Part shown: in pieces, positions 1-5,296 of the stretch | Position numbering within the stretch: position 1 is the stretch's first letter | Layout of the letters: each line of letters opens with the position of its first letter | NCBI GenBank assembly: GCA_031268525.1 | Contig: JAIRXA010000096.1 | Coordinates: 1-17,782, forward strand | Source of the DNA: Coriobacteriales bacterium | Lineage (GTDB): Bacteria; Actinomycetota; Coriobacteriia; Coriobacteriales; UBA8131 | Direction: 5' to 3' | Length of the DNA stretch: 17,782 bases | Notes under the pieces: model-generated | The model's input: the letters and a program-made list of their open reading frames with translations, nothing else | What the model was told of the DNA's origin: nothing | Databases searched by the model: none | Translations under genes and position numbers: made by a program

Positions 1-227
1 GTCATTTTGTAAAACAGCTTTTGGCTTATGTTATAAAAAGGAGCAATCCTGTCATAGAGCTTTGCGAACTTTTGGTTGTCTCCATGTAAATCATCCTTCC
101 TAATATAGGAAACGATGGAACCTTCTGTTGCTTTTCCCTGGCTGAAAATGTTATCTCTCACTTCTGTTCCTATATCGCTTTTAAGAAGTATTGCCTTTGC
201 TTCTAATGCTGCTTTCTGGTTCCTCAT
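1..227 (-). CDS. Partial methyltransferase-like protein (5' part only)
   Basis: An open frame runs leftward from an ATG at 227 off the window edge, giving about 75 residues. It ends in KLYDRIAPFYNISQKLFYKM, which resembles the start of class I SAM-dependent methyltransferases of Bacillota (the FDRIAPxYD-type helix before the SAM-binding motif). The first 50 or so residues, beginning MRNQKAALEAKAILL, are not recognised. The glycine-rich SAM motif would lie beyond the window, so the assignment rests on this helix alone. Base composition is clearly AT-rich with AGA, AGG, AAA and ATA codons, unlike every gene to the right, which suggests transfer from a low-GC donor. No strong ribosome binding site precedes the ATG. 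Upstream are a TATAAT box and a palindrome, so it looks like a regulated transcription unit rather than a random frame. Confidence 0.5.
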   Translation of the reverse strand, partial: MRNQKAALEAKAILLKSDIGTEVRDNIFSQGKATEGSIVSYIRKDDLHGDNQKFAKLYDRIAPFYNISQKLFYKM

Positions 228-246
228 GCACTTAAATGACCAATGG

Positions 247-266
247 CGATAAATTCCAATTTATCG
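247..266. promoter_or_regulatory. Perfect 20-bp palindrome, probable operator
   Basis: CGATAAATT, then CC, then AATTTATCG form a perfect dyad with 9-bp arms. It sits between the leftward -10 box at 282-287 and the ATG at 227, about where transcription would have just started. The 2-base centre is too short for a good RNA hairpin, so a DNA-binding dimer site is the likelier reading. The regulator is not in the window. Confidence 0.5.
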
Positions 267-281
267 AACACTTTGACTTAT

Positions 282-287
282 ATTATA
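282..287 (-). promoter_or_regulatory. -10 box for the leftward methyltransferase-like gene
   Basis: Read leftward this is a consensus TATAAT, 54 bases before the ATG at 227. No good -35 hexamer stands at 16-18 bases, so this may be an activator-dependent or AT-rich foreign promoter. Confidence 0.4.
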
Positions 288-564
288 CTTGAGATATATG
301 GAGTGCGGAAATTTATTGAGCGTTGCACGCCCCTCGACAAAAATGCATACCCCTGACGCGAGGGGGTGTGCATTTTTAGGCAAATCGTTGAACCGTAGCC
401 CCCGCTCGGACGGCAAAAATGACAAAATCCGCTCCCGCCGAGTGGCATCAAACCACTTCGCCAAACGCCCGGCACCCCTAAAACCCCTTGAAATCAAGCC
501 TTTTCAGCCAAAACAAAAACCACCTACCGCTACAATTCCTTGTATCAATAGATGGTAGGTACGA
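288..564. other. Non-coding stretch holding a terminator, no credible gene
   Basis: Short frames exist on both strands here, but they read straight through the terminator hairpin, lack ribosome binding sites and have no recognisable domains. Composition shifts from AT-rich (before about 300) to mixed. Apart from the terminator at 339-377, a small hairpin (AGTGG, 7-base loop, CCACT) lies near 441-457. Nothing else was recognised. Confidence 0.5.
339..377. terminator. Strong bidirectional intrinsic terminator
   Basis: AAAAATGCATACCCCT (339-354) pairs with GGGGGTGTGCATTTTT (362-377) over 16 positions including G-U wobbles, with an 8-base loop. The stem ends in A-runs on the left and T-runs on the right, so a U tract is present on either strand. 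It can stop leftward transcripts from the tRNA-Thr side and rightward transcripts from the left edge, insulating the AT-rich segment. Confidence 0.8.
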
Positions 565-585
565 TGGAGCCAACGAGGGGACTCG
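565..585 (-). repeat. Duplicated 3' end of tRNA-Thr (att-like direct repeat)
   Basis: These 21 bases are identical to 756-776, the last 21 bases of tRNA-Thr including the encoded CCA: half of the T loop, the 3' T stem, the acceptor strand and CCA. The two copies are in the same orientation, 191 bp apart. No tRNA 5' part accompanies this copy; upstream of it on the tRNA strand is a 10-bp hairpin instead. Duplicated tRNA 3' ends are typical of sites used by tyrosine integrases. No integrase gene is visible in the window. Confidence 0.65.
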
Positions 586-586
586 C

Positions 587-609
587 GCGGATGTGCTGCG
601 CACATCCGC
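587..609. repeat. Perfect 10-bp hairpin, 3-base loop (first of two)
   Basis: GCGGATGTGC, TGC, GCACATCCGC form a perfect inverted repeat directly next to the duplicated tRNA end. It has no T-run and so is not a standard terminator. Its GGATGTGCTG core recurs twice in front of atpE. Confidence 0.6.
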
Positions 610-649
610 CCCACCTTCGCTCACTGTCGTTCGCTCGGTTTCAGGCCTA

Positions 650-672
650 CAAACGTGCCACCGGCACGTTTG
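650..672. repeat. Perfect 10-bp hairpin, 3-base loop (second of two)
   Basis: CAAACGTGCC, ACC, GGCACGTTTG form a second perfect inverted repeat with the same 10-3-10 geometry as the hairpin at 587-609 but a different sequence. Between the two, TTCGCTC occurs at 616-622 and 630-636. At 694-711 lies a fragment, GGGTTCGAGTCCTCCATC, which looks like a tRNA T-arm in the opposite orientation to tRNA-Thr. The set resembles a small palindromic mobile repeat rather than gene control sites. Confidence 0.5.
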
Positions 673-755
673 CTTGACGGCCTTCACCCTCACGGGTTCG
701 AGTCCTCCATCCGTCACCGCCTGAAAGACTTTCATTGTTGTAGGTTTATTCGTAC

Positions 756-831
756 TGGAGCCAACGAGGGGACTCGAACCCCTGACCTGCTGATTACGAA
801 TCAGCTGCTCTACCAACTGAGCTACGTTGGC
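756..831 (-). tRNA. tRNA-Thr(CGT)
   Basis: On the minus strand the sequence folds into a full 76-base cloverleaf. It has a perfect 7-bp acceptor stem (GCCAACG with CGTTGGC), a D arm with GCTC/GAGC, an anticodon stem GCTGA/TCAGC with loop TTCGTAA, and a T arm AGGGG-TTCGAGT-CCCCT. The discriminator T is followed by an encoded CCA. Anticodon CGT (plus-strand 796-798) reads ACG threonine codons. A -10-like box lies 22 bases upstream. Its 3' end is duplicated at 565-585. Confidence 0.97.
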
Positions 832-839
832 CTGTCACA

Positions 840-858
840 TTCGCGAGCGAACAGTATA
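840..858 (-). promoter_or_regulatory. Likely tRNA-Thr promoter -10 with an adjacent dyad
   Basis: Leftward TATACT (858-853) stands about 22 bases before the mature tRNA end. A small dyad, TTCGC-GA-GCGAA (840-851), lies where transcription would start. The -35 region is weak. Confidence 0.35.
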
Positions 859-903
859 CCATTCTCTGCGTAGATATGGATGTCTGTCTGCTTCGCTCGC
901 CGA

Positions 904-1146
904 TCAACCGACGAGGACCTTATCGAGCAGACTGACGATGTCGCCAACGGTCTTGATCTCTGAGGCATCTTCGGTTTCGATGCTTACGCCATACCGCTCT
1001 TCAAGCGCGATGATCAGCTCGACACCATCCAGAGAGTCGGCTCCAAGATCATCGGCGAGCAGGGATTCGGGGGTGATCGTGCTTGCGTCGATGCCCAGCT
1101 GCTCTGCCAGAGCGGCGCAAACGGTCTCAAAACTCGTGTCTGCCAT
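904..1146 (-). CDS. acpP: Acyl carrier protein
   Basis: An 80-residue acidic protein that carries growing acyl chains in type II fatty acid synthesis in the cytoplasm. The hallmark DSLDGVEL stands at 37-44, with Ser38 as the 4'-phosphopantetheine site (E. coli has DSLDTVEL). Helix III (IALEERYGVSIE) and the C-terminal helix are intact, and length matches the family (77-85 residues). Two adjacent ATGs exist (1149 and 1146). The second is chosen because AAAGGA sits 6 bases before it; the other would add one Met. The gene stands alone, divergent from the glutaredoxin across a 122-bp gap and not in a fab cluster, so a specialised carrier (for example for another acyl pathway) cannot be excluded. 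A small hairpin (TCCCG/CGGGA, 1164-1179) lies in its leader. Confidence 0.93.
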   Translation of the reverse strand: MADTSFETVCAALAEQLGIDASTITPESLLADDLGADSLDGVELIIALEERYGVSIETEDASEIKTVGDIVSLLDKVLVG

Positions 1147-1268
1147 CATCGATCCTTTCCTGATCCCGCCTGAACGGGAGCCTGTGTCAATTGCGGGAAA
1201 TCTTTGCGATCCTCTTACTCTTGATCGCGTGAGAACGTACAATGTAAGGATAGCAGAAAGGAAGCATC

Positions 1269-1505
1269 ATGGACGAACTCAGCCTGTACTATCTGCCGAC
1301 GTGCCCCTACAGCCTCAAAGTCCTGCGTTTCATGGAGACCAACGGCATCGTCATCGATCTGAAGAGCACGACCGAGCCTGTCAACAAGGAGCGCCTGCTT
1401 GCGGTCGGCAAGAAAAACCAGGTGCCCTGCCTGTTTATCGGTGAGCAGGCTCTCTATGAGAGCGATGATATCATCGACTACCTGAAGCAGCGCTTCCTGG
1501 GCTAG
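1269..1505 (+). CDS. Glutaredoxin-like protein, CPYS type
   Basis: A 78-residue single thioredoxin-fold domain. The active-site motif is CPYS at 12-15, so the second cysteine of the classical CPYC is serine. The cis-proline loop is QVP at 51-53, followed by a non-canonical Cys54. The C-terminal YESDDIIDYL is typical of glutaredoxin and GST-N domains and contributes to glutathione or thiol binding. With one active-site cysteine it probably acts by a monothiol mechanism (deglutathionylation or reduction of mixed disulfides), or Cys54 may serve as a partner; this is inference. The start is supported by AAAGGA six bases upstream of the ATG. It is monocistronic, divergent from acpP, and followed 150 bp later by the HtrA-type protease. 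Confidence 0.85.
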   Translation: MDELSLYYLPTCPYSLKVLRFMETNGIVIDLKSTTEPVNKERLLAVGKKNQVPCLFIGEQALYESDDIIDYLKQRFLG

Positions 1506-1539
1506 ATGTTCGCCAAAGGAGGACGAGATAAACAGCTTG

Positions 1540-1602
1540 CCTGCGCCAAAGCAACAGAACGGTGAATCCTGCGCGGTATTTAACCTGCGTTTAAGACCTG
1601 CG
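1540..1602 (+). repeat. Four CCTGCG copies upstream of the protease gene
   Basis: CCTGCG occurs at 1540, 1568, 1584 and 1597. The last two lie in a near-duplicate TTTAA(GA)CCTGCG unit. They are just upstream of the htrA-like start and could be half-sites for a regulator or products of local duplication. No clear -35/-10 pair was found in this gap. Confidence 0.35.
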
Positions 1603-1655
1603 TGCTATTGTTGCACTACTATCTTATTGCTGACGAGCCTTTGAGAGGTAAGACC

Positions 1656-3044
1656 ATGTCCGATCAAGTACCCCATGACCCGTATCGCCCGTCTCTGCCT
1701 CTTTCGCCTACTCCTGAACCTCCTCGCAATCTCCCGGGACCCGATCCTGCCTTTGCGCAGGTGACAGCGCCCTATCCGCCCGCCCGGCAGCAGCAGATTC
1801 CCTTGGGGCACCAGCAGCCTCCGATGTCCACTCCGGCCGACTCCTCCACTTCGTCCGTCGCCCCGTCAAGCGAGAAAAACGAGCGCAAACGCAGCTCAAA
1901 ACTCGCGATCTTCACCGTCGCGCTCTTTGGCGTCCTTGTAGGCGCTGCTCTGTCCTTTGGCATTCTTTTTGCGGCGACGGGCGGTTTTCATTTTACGAAC
2001 TCGACCACCCAGGGAACAACCACAGTCGAAAGAGGGGGATCAAACATCACCATCACACCACCTGCGGAAGACGCCTCGCTCGCTGAGGTGGTCGCCGTCA
2101 AGGCCCTGCCTTCAATCGTCAACATTGATGTCTACACCGCAACGCGCGGGTATTATGACGAATCCGGCGCGGCGGCAGAAGGCGATGGTCTGGAGGAATA
2201 TGGCTTGGGCTCCGGGATTGTTCTGACCGCGGACGGGTACATCCTTACGAACTATCACGTCGTGGAGTACGGCGATGAATTCCTCGTTCGCTTTAACGAA
2301 CAGGAACAATATAAGGGCACTATCGTCGGCACCGATCCCTCCTCAGACCTTGCGGTTCTGAAGGTCGAAACCACCGGGCTGACGCCTATCGAAATCGGCG
2401 ATTCGAGCGATGTTGCCGTGGGAGAGTGGGTCATGGCGCTCGGCAGTCCCTTTGGTCTCGAGAAATCTGTCTCGACGGGTATTGTCTCGGCGCTCTTCCG
2501 CTCGACGACGATGGAATCCGCCACGGGTCCCAGCATCTATGCGAATCTGATTCAGACCGACGCGGCGATCAATCCCGGCAACTCCGGTGGCGCGCTCGTT
2601 AACGCAGAAGGTAAACTTATCGGCATCAACACGCTCATATCCAGCTCAACCGAATCTTCGGCAGGGGTTGGTTTTGCCATCCCGAGCAACTATGCAATGA
2701 ACATCGCTGATCAGATCATGGCGGGCAAGGAAGTTGAGCACGCCTTCCTCGGTGTGACCCTTTCGACCATCGATTCGAGCAATGCACGAAGCTCTGGCTC
2801 TACGGTTACGGCGGGCGCGCGCATCGAAGAGGTCGTTGCGGGTTCTCCTGCGGCCGCCGCAGGGCTTGAGGTCGGTGACATCATCGTCAGTGTGGATGGC
2901 TCCACGATCTCCAGCGCCGGCGAACTCGTCATCAAGATTCGAGGACATTTTGTCGGCGATACGATACGCGTCGAATTCATGCGAGGTGCCGAACAGTTGA
3001 GCGCGGAGGTCAAACTGAGCTCTGACGCCGCAGTTCGTGGCTAG
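1656..3044 (+). CDS. htrA: HtrA/DegP-type serine protease, membrane-anchored, one PDZ domain
   Basis: A 462-residue quality-control protease for misfolded envelope proteins. In order: a cytoplasmic Pro/Ser/Gln-rich tail (1-70), a short charged stretch (EKNERKR), one membrane helix (about 83-107), a linker, the trypsin-like domain (about 140-345) and a PDZ domain (about 362-455). The triad is visible: His201 in TNYHVV, Asp231 in SSDLAVLK and Ser310 in NPGNSGG. Length and layout fit actinobacterial and Bacillota HtrA paralogues, with a longer cytoplasmic proline-rich tail. ATG 1656 is chosen because AGAGG stands 8 bases before it; a GTG 54 bases upstream is in frame but has no binding site. It converges with the leftward gene at 3057, with 12 bp between stop codons. 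The proline-rich tail may bind cytoplasmic partners. Confidence 0.94.
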   Translation: MSDQVPHDPYRPSLPLSPTPEPPRNLPGPDPAFAQVTAPYPPARQQQIPLGHQQPPMSTPADSSTSSVAPSSEKNERKRSSKLAIFTVALFGVLVGAALSFGILFAATGGFHFTNSTTQGTTTVERGGSNITITPPAEDASLAEVVAVKALPSIVNIDVYTATRGYYDESGAAAEGDGLEEYGLGSGIVLTADGYILTNYHVVEYGDEFLVRFNEQEQYKGTIVGTDPSSDLAVLKVETTGLTPIEIGDSSDVAVGEWVMALGSPFGLEKSVSTGIVSALFRSTTMESATGPSIYANLIQTDAAINPGNSGGALVNAEGKLIGINTLISSSTESSAGVGFAIPSNYAMNIADQIMAGKEVEHAFLGVTLSTIDSSNARSSGSTVTAGARIEEVVAGSPAAAAGLEVGDIIVSVDGSTISSAGELVIKIRGHFVGDTIRVEFMRGAEQLSAEVKLSSDAAVRG

Positions 3045-3045
3045 G

Positions 3046-3083
3046 GAAGTGCCGATTTATTCACACGGTCGATGAGGCACTTC
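3046..3083. terminator. Possible shared terminator of converging genes
   Basis: GAAGTGCC (3046-3053) and GGCACTTC (3076-3083) form an 8-bp inverted repeat around the two converging stop codons. A short T-run follows on the plus strand. The 22-base loop makes it weak. Confidence 0.35.
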
Positions 3084-3752
3084 TTTGCCCTGAGCGATCA
3101 GCGCTGCAAGGAAGGGATCGGCGAGGTTGGGGAATAAGGAGAATGGCGGAAGCGTCGCCGCCGTACTCTGCCGACCTTCCAAAGCATTTACGAGCCATAT
3201 ATCATGCTCGCTTACTGTTATGGCATGGTCGCTCTCGATTGCAAATATCTCGTCGTCCGCGAGCCACGCTGTCGGCGAGCATTCCTGCAGGAAAGGGCCA
3301 TGCGTACAGTCCTGCATGCCGCAGCCGCAACTGAAGTCATCGGTCATGCCGGGCACGATATACGTTCGTATCCGATGAGCGTCAAGCAGCCGTACGCCCT
3401 GCGCCTCAAGCTCGGGTGCCAGAATGTCCGTACTGGCAGCAAGTACGAGGGCAAACTGCTGCGTTTCCTCAATCGCACCAGGCAGGCTGTCGTCGATGCG
3501 GCGATAGGGATGTCCGCTCTTTGCGCAGGCAAAGCAGCAGGAAAGCACCAGGGGATGAACGCTACCGAAGACGGCGATCGGCTCCGAACGCGACAATTCG
3601 CCCCCTTCGCTTCGCTCGATGAGGTGTGCGCCTAAAAGCTCCGAGACATTCCAGGCCTCGCGGTAGGTCAGAGCATCGCCGGTGACCATCCGCATGATGA
3701 TGTTTCCCGAGTCGTGGAGTGCGTGTAGGCGAAAGGCGTCCAGTAGGATCAC
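3057..3752 (-). CDS. Degenerate N-terminal adenylation-domain (DltA-like) protein
   Basis: A 231-residue leftward protein. Residues 25-95 resemble the N-terminus of adenylate-forming enzymes, closest to D-alanyl carrier ligase DltA: DALTYREAW matches core A1 (LTYxEL), EPIAVFGSVHPLVL the next strand, and AKSGHPYRRIDDSLP core A2, with RR replacing the usual VP. The glycine-rich ATP loop (A3, TSGSTGxPKG) and all later cores are missing; DltA is about 500 residues, so this protein should not adenylate. Instead it has a cysteine cluster, CGCGMQDC at 142-149 plus Cys158, and an unrecognised C-terminus. The frame is intact, with a GTG start preceded by AAGGGGA at 8 bases and a TATAAC -10 box, so it is probably expressed. 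It could be a repurposed domain or a decaying remnant; function unknown. Confidence 0.72.
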   Translation of the reverse strand: MILLDAFRLHALHDSGNIIMRMVTGDALTYREAWNVSELLGAHLIERSEGGELSRSEPIAVFGSVHPLVLSCCFACAKSGHPYRRIDDSLPGAIEETQQFALVLAASTDILAPELEAQGVRLLDAHRIRTYIVPGMTDDFSCGCGMQDCTHGPFLQECSPTAWLADDEIFAIESDHAITVSEHDIWLVNALEGRQSTAATLPPFSLFPNLADPFLAALIAQGKEVPHRPCE

Positions 3753-3774
3753 GTTCGTGTCCCCTTTGCTTCAA

Positions 3775-3780
3775 GTTATA
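3775..3780 (-). promoter_or_regulatory. -10 box for the leftward adenylation-like gene
   Basis: Leftward TATAAC lies 22 bases before the GTG start at 3752. A TGAACC-like hexamer at 17 bases gives a weak -35. The leader would be about 16 bases and include the AAGGGGA binding site. Confidence 0.35.
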
Positions 3781-3955
3781 GGTTGCCTGCGTGTGCAGGT
3801 TCATCATAACGGTTCTCAAAAGCTCCTCCTGCATCGGTGCTACCTACGGGTGTCCTGCCCCGCGAAAACTGTGCCAACCAACACCCGAATCGCACCGCTC
3901 AGTGTGCTGTCTGCATAGGCTTGTTCAGTCGGGTGCTCAAACGAACAGCAGGTTC

Positions 3956-3984
3956 TTGACAGGCAGAAATCTGCACCGTATCTT
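3956..3984 (+). promoter_or_regulatory. Promoter TTGACA-17-TATCTT upstream of adh
   Basis: A consensus -35 (3956-3961) is 17 bases from TATCTT (3979-3984). The spacer holds GCAGA-AA-TCTGC, and the -10 box lies inside the left arm of the 12-bp dyad at 3976-4004. Transcripts would carry a leader of about 190 bases before the dehydrogenase. Confidence 0.5.
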
Positions 3985-4004
3985 TCCCCTGAGGAAAGAT
4001 ACGG
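3976..4004. promoter_or_regulatory. 12-bp perfect dyad over the -10 box, probable operator
   Basis: CCGTATCTTTCC and GGAAAGATACGG flank a 5-base centre, CCTGA. The left arm contains the -10 box of the promoter at 3956-3984, so a bound repressor would block it. There is no T-run on either side, which argues against an intrinsic terminator. Confidence 0.55.
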
Positions 4005-4042
4005 GAAAGGCAGGCGTCTCGACAGTCTCGATCAACAGTGAG

Positions 4043-4077
4043 ATACCAGCTGCAATCTCGACATACCAGCTGCAATC
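4043..4077. repeat. Direct repeat ATACCAGCTGCAATC, two copies 20 bp apart
   Basis: Identical 15-base copies start at 4043 and 4063, each containing the palindrome CAGCTG. They lie just upstream of the second promoter (-35 at 4091) and are two helical turns apart, so they face the same side of the DNA. This is a usual arrangement for activator sites. Confidence 0.55.
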
Positions 4078-4090
4078 AGCAGTGAATCTG

Positions 4091-4120
4091 TTTACCTTCG
4101 TTGGGCATCTTCGGTATGAT
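4091..4120 (+). promoter_or_regulatory. Proximal adh promoter TTTACC-18-TATGAT
   Basis: TTTACC (4/6 match) at 4091-4096 is 18 bases from TATGAT at 4115-4120. The start would be near 4127, inside a GAGCTG/CAGCTC inverted pair (4121-4140), about 52 bases before the dehydrogenase ATG. Confidence 0.5.
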
Positions 4121-4178
4121 GAGCTGGCACCCGTCAGCTCTTTGGCAGGAAACGTACCCCATGAGAAAGGAAGTCAGT

Positions 4179-5240
4179 ATGAAAGCTTATGCAATGCTCG
4201 GACTGAACAAGGCGGGTTGGATCGAGAAAGACCGTCCAGCCTGTGGGCCCCTGGATGCCATCGTTCGTCCCATCGCGCTGGCACCCTGCACCTCCGATAT
4301 CCACACGGTCTGGGAGGGCGCCATTGGCGAGCGCAGCAATCTGGTGCTTGGCCATGAGGGTACCGGCGAGATCGTCGAGGTCGGTGAGCTTGTCAGGACC
4401 TTCAAGCCCGGCGACATCGTCATCATGCCGGCGATTACCCCCGACTGGGGTTCACTGGAAGCCCAGAGCGGCTATGCCGTACACTCCGGCGGCATGCTTG
4501 GCGGCTGGAAGTTCTCCAACATCAAGGACGGCGTGTTTGCCGAGTTTATCCATGTCAATGAAGCCGATGCGAACCTTGCCTTCCTCCCCGAGGGCATGGA
4601 CCCCGAGACCGGTGCGATGCTCTCCGACATGATGACCACGGGCTTTCATGCCTCAGAGCTTGCCGGCGTAAAGTTCGGCGATGACGTCTGCGTTATCGGC
4701 ATCGGCCCGGTGGGCCTGATGGCGGTTGCGGGCGCCGCGCTGCGTGGTGCAGCGAATCTCTACGCCGTAGGCACGCGTCCCAACTGCGTGAAGGTTGCTC
4801 GCACCTATGGCGCCACCGACATCGTCTCGTACAAGGATGGACCGCTCGACGAGCAGATACTGGAAAAGACCCACGGCAAGGGCGTTGATCGCGTATTGAT
4901 CGCCGGCGGCAACAACGACACCTTTGAGGTTGCCATCAAGATGCTCAAGCCCGGTGGCTCCATCGGAAACGTCAACTATCTTGGTAGCGGCGAGTATGTC
5001 AAGATTCCGCGTGTGGAGTGGGGCGTTGGCATGGGACACAAGACCATCCACGGCGGCCTTATGCCGGCTGGTCGTTGGCGTATCGAGCGCCTGGCACAGA
5101 TGGTCGTCAATGGGCGCGTTGATCCCTCGCTGATGATCACGCACCGTCTGGAAGGCTTTGACAAGATTGAGGAAGCTGTGCTCCTGATGAAGGACAAGCC
5201 AGCGGATTTGATCAAGCCAGTCGTCAGTATCAAGTGGTAG
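4179..5240 (+). CDS. adh: NADP-type secondary alcohol dehydrogenase, zinc-dependent
   Basis: A 353-residue cytoplasmic medium-chain dehydrogenase that interconverts secondary alcohols and ketones (and aldehydes). It is very like Thermoanaerobacter brockii ADH (352 residues) throughout: matching blocks include CGPLDAIVRP, APCTSDIHTV, the HSGGML-GWKFSN region, MMTTGFH and GIGPVGLMAVAGA. Catalytic zinc ligands are at the same numbers: Cys37, His59 and Asp150, with Glu60. The nucleotide site keeps Gly198, Arg200 and Tyr218, with Thr199 for Ser, the set linked to NADPH preference. It lacks the structural-zinc cysteine loop, as does the brockii enzyme. Start ATG 4179 is chosen because AAAGGA stands 7 bases before it and it gives the family N-terminus MKAYAML; an in-frame ATG at 4161 is unneeded. 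It is monocistronic behind a complex control region and converges with the MFS gene. Confidence 0.95.
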   Translation: MKAYAMLGLNKAGWIEKDRPACGPLDAIVRPIALAPCTSDIHTVWEGAIGERSNLVLGHEGTGEIVEVGELVRTFKPGDIVIMPAITPDWGSLEAQSGYAVHSGGMLGGWKFSNIKDGVFAEFIHVNEADANLAFLPEGMDPETGAMLSDMMTTGFHASELAGVKFGDDVCVIGIGPVGLMAVAGAALRGAANLYAVGTRPNCVKVARTYGATDIVSYKDGPLDEQILEKTHGKGVDRVLIAGGNNDTFEVAIKMLKPGGSIGNVNYLGSGEYVKIPRVEWGVGMGHKTIHGGLMPAGRWRIERLAQMVVNGRVDPSLMITHRLEGFDKIEEAVLLMKDKPADLIKPVVSIKW

Positions 5241-5296
5241 GCCGTCAGCATCTGAGGTAGTACGTGAGGTAGTACGTCAGTATCAAGCGGTCGTAG
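5222..5296. repeat. Duplicated adh 3' end with a nested 12-bp tandem repeat
   Basis: CGTCAGTATCAAG at 5222-5234 encodes the last residues of the dehydrogenase and recurs exactly at 5275-5287. A shorter variant lies at 5243-5252. Between them TGAGGTAGTACG is present twice in tandem (5253-5264 and 5265-5276). The second long copy contains the stop codon of the converging MFS gene. Confidence 0.7.

Larger units (their letters stand above)
3753..4178. other. 426-bp divergent control region, no gene
   Basis: The region separates the leftward adenylation-like gene from the rightward alcohol dehydrogenase. It holds a leftward -10 box, a CGGGTGT/ACACCCG inverted pair (about 3848-3892), two rightward promoter-like sequences, a 12-bp dyad over the first, a 20-bp-spaced direct repeat before the second, and GAGCTG/CAGCTC arms (4121-4140) just after it. 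No convincing open frame was seen. Confidence 0.6.

Noticed and set aside
436..462. Hairpin with 5-bp stem and 7-base loop resembling an anticodon arm
   Set aside because: No acceptor, D or T arm can be fitted around it.
261..558. Three overlapping small open frames on both strands
   Set aside because: They read through the terminator stem at 339-377, lack ribosome binding sites and have no recognisable domain.
478..816. A 112-residue leftward frame
   Set aside because: It starts within tRNA-Thr and reads on through its 3' flank; such frames across tRNA genes are known artefacts.
904..1242. Longer acyl carrier protein starting at 1242
   Set aside because: The extra 32 residues are not ACP-like, and a ribosome binding site sits at the internal ATG.
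1506..1565. Mini-frame of 19 codons after the glutaredoxin gene
   Set aside because: No ribosome binding site; the AAAGGAGG inside it has no start codon at a usable distance.
4043..4077. Possible CRISPR repeat
   Set aside because: Only two copies with a 5-base spacer and no further units; none of the window's repeat arrays has CRISPR-like spacers or cas genes nearby.
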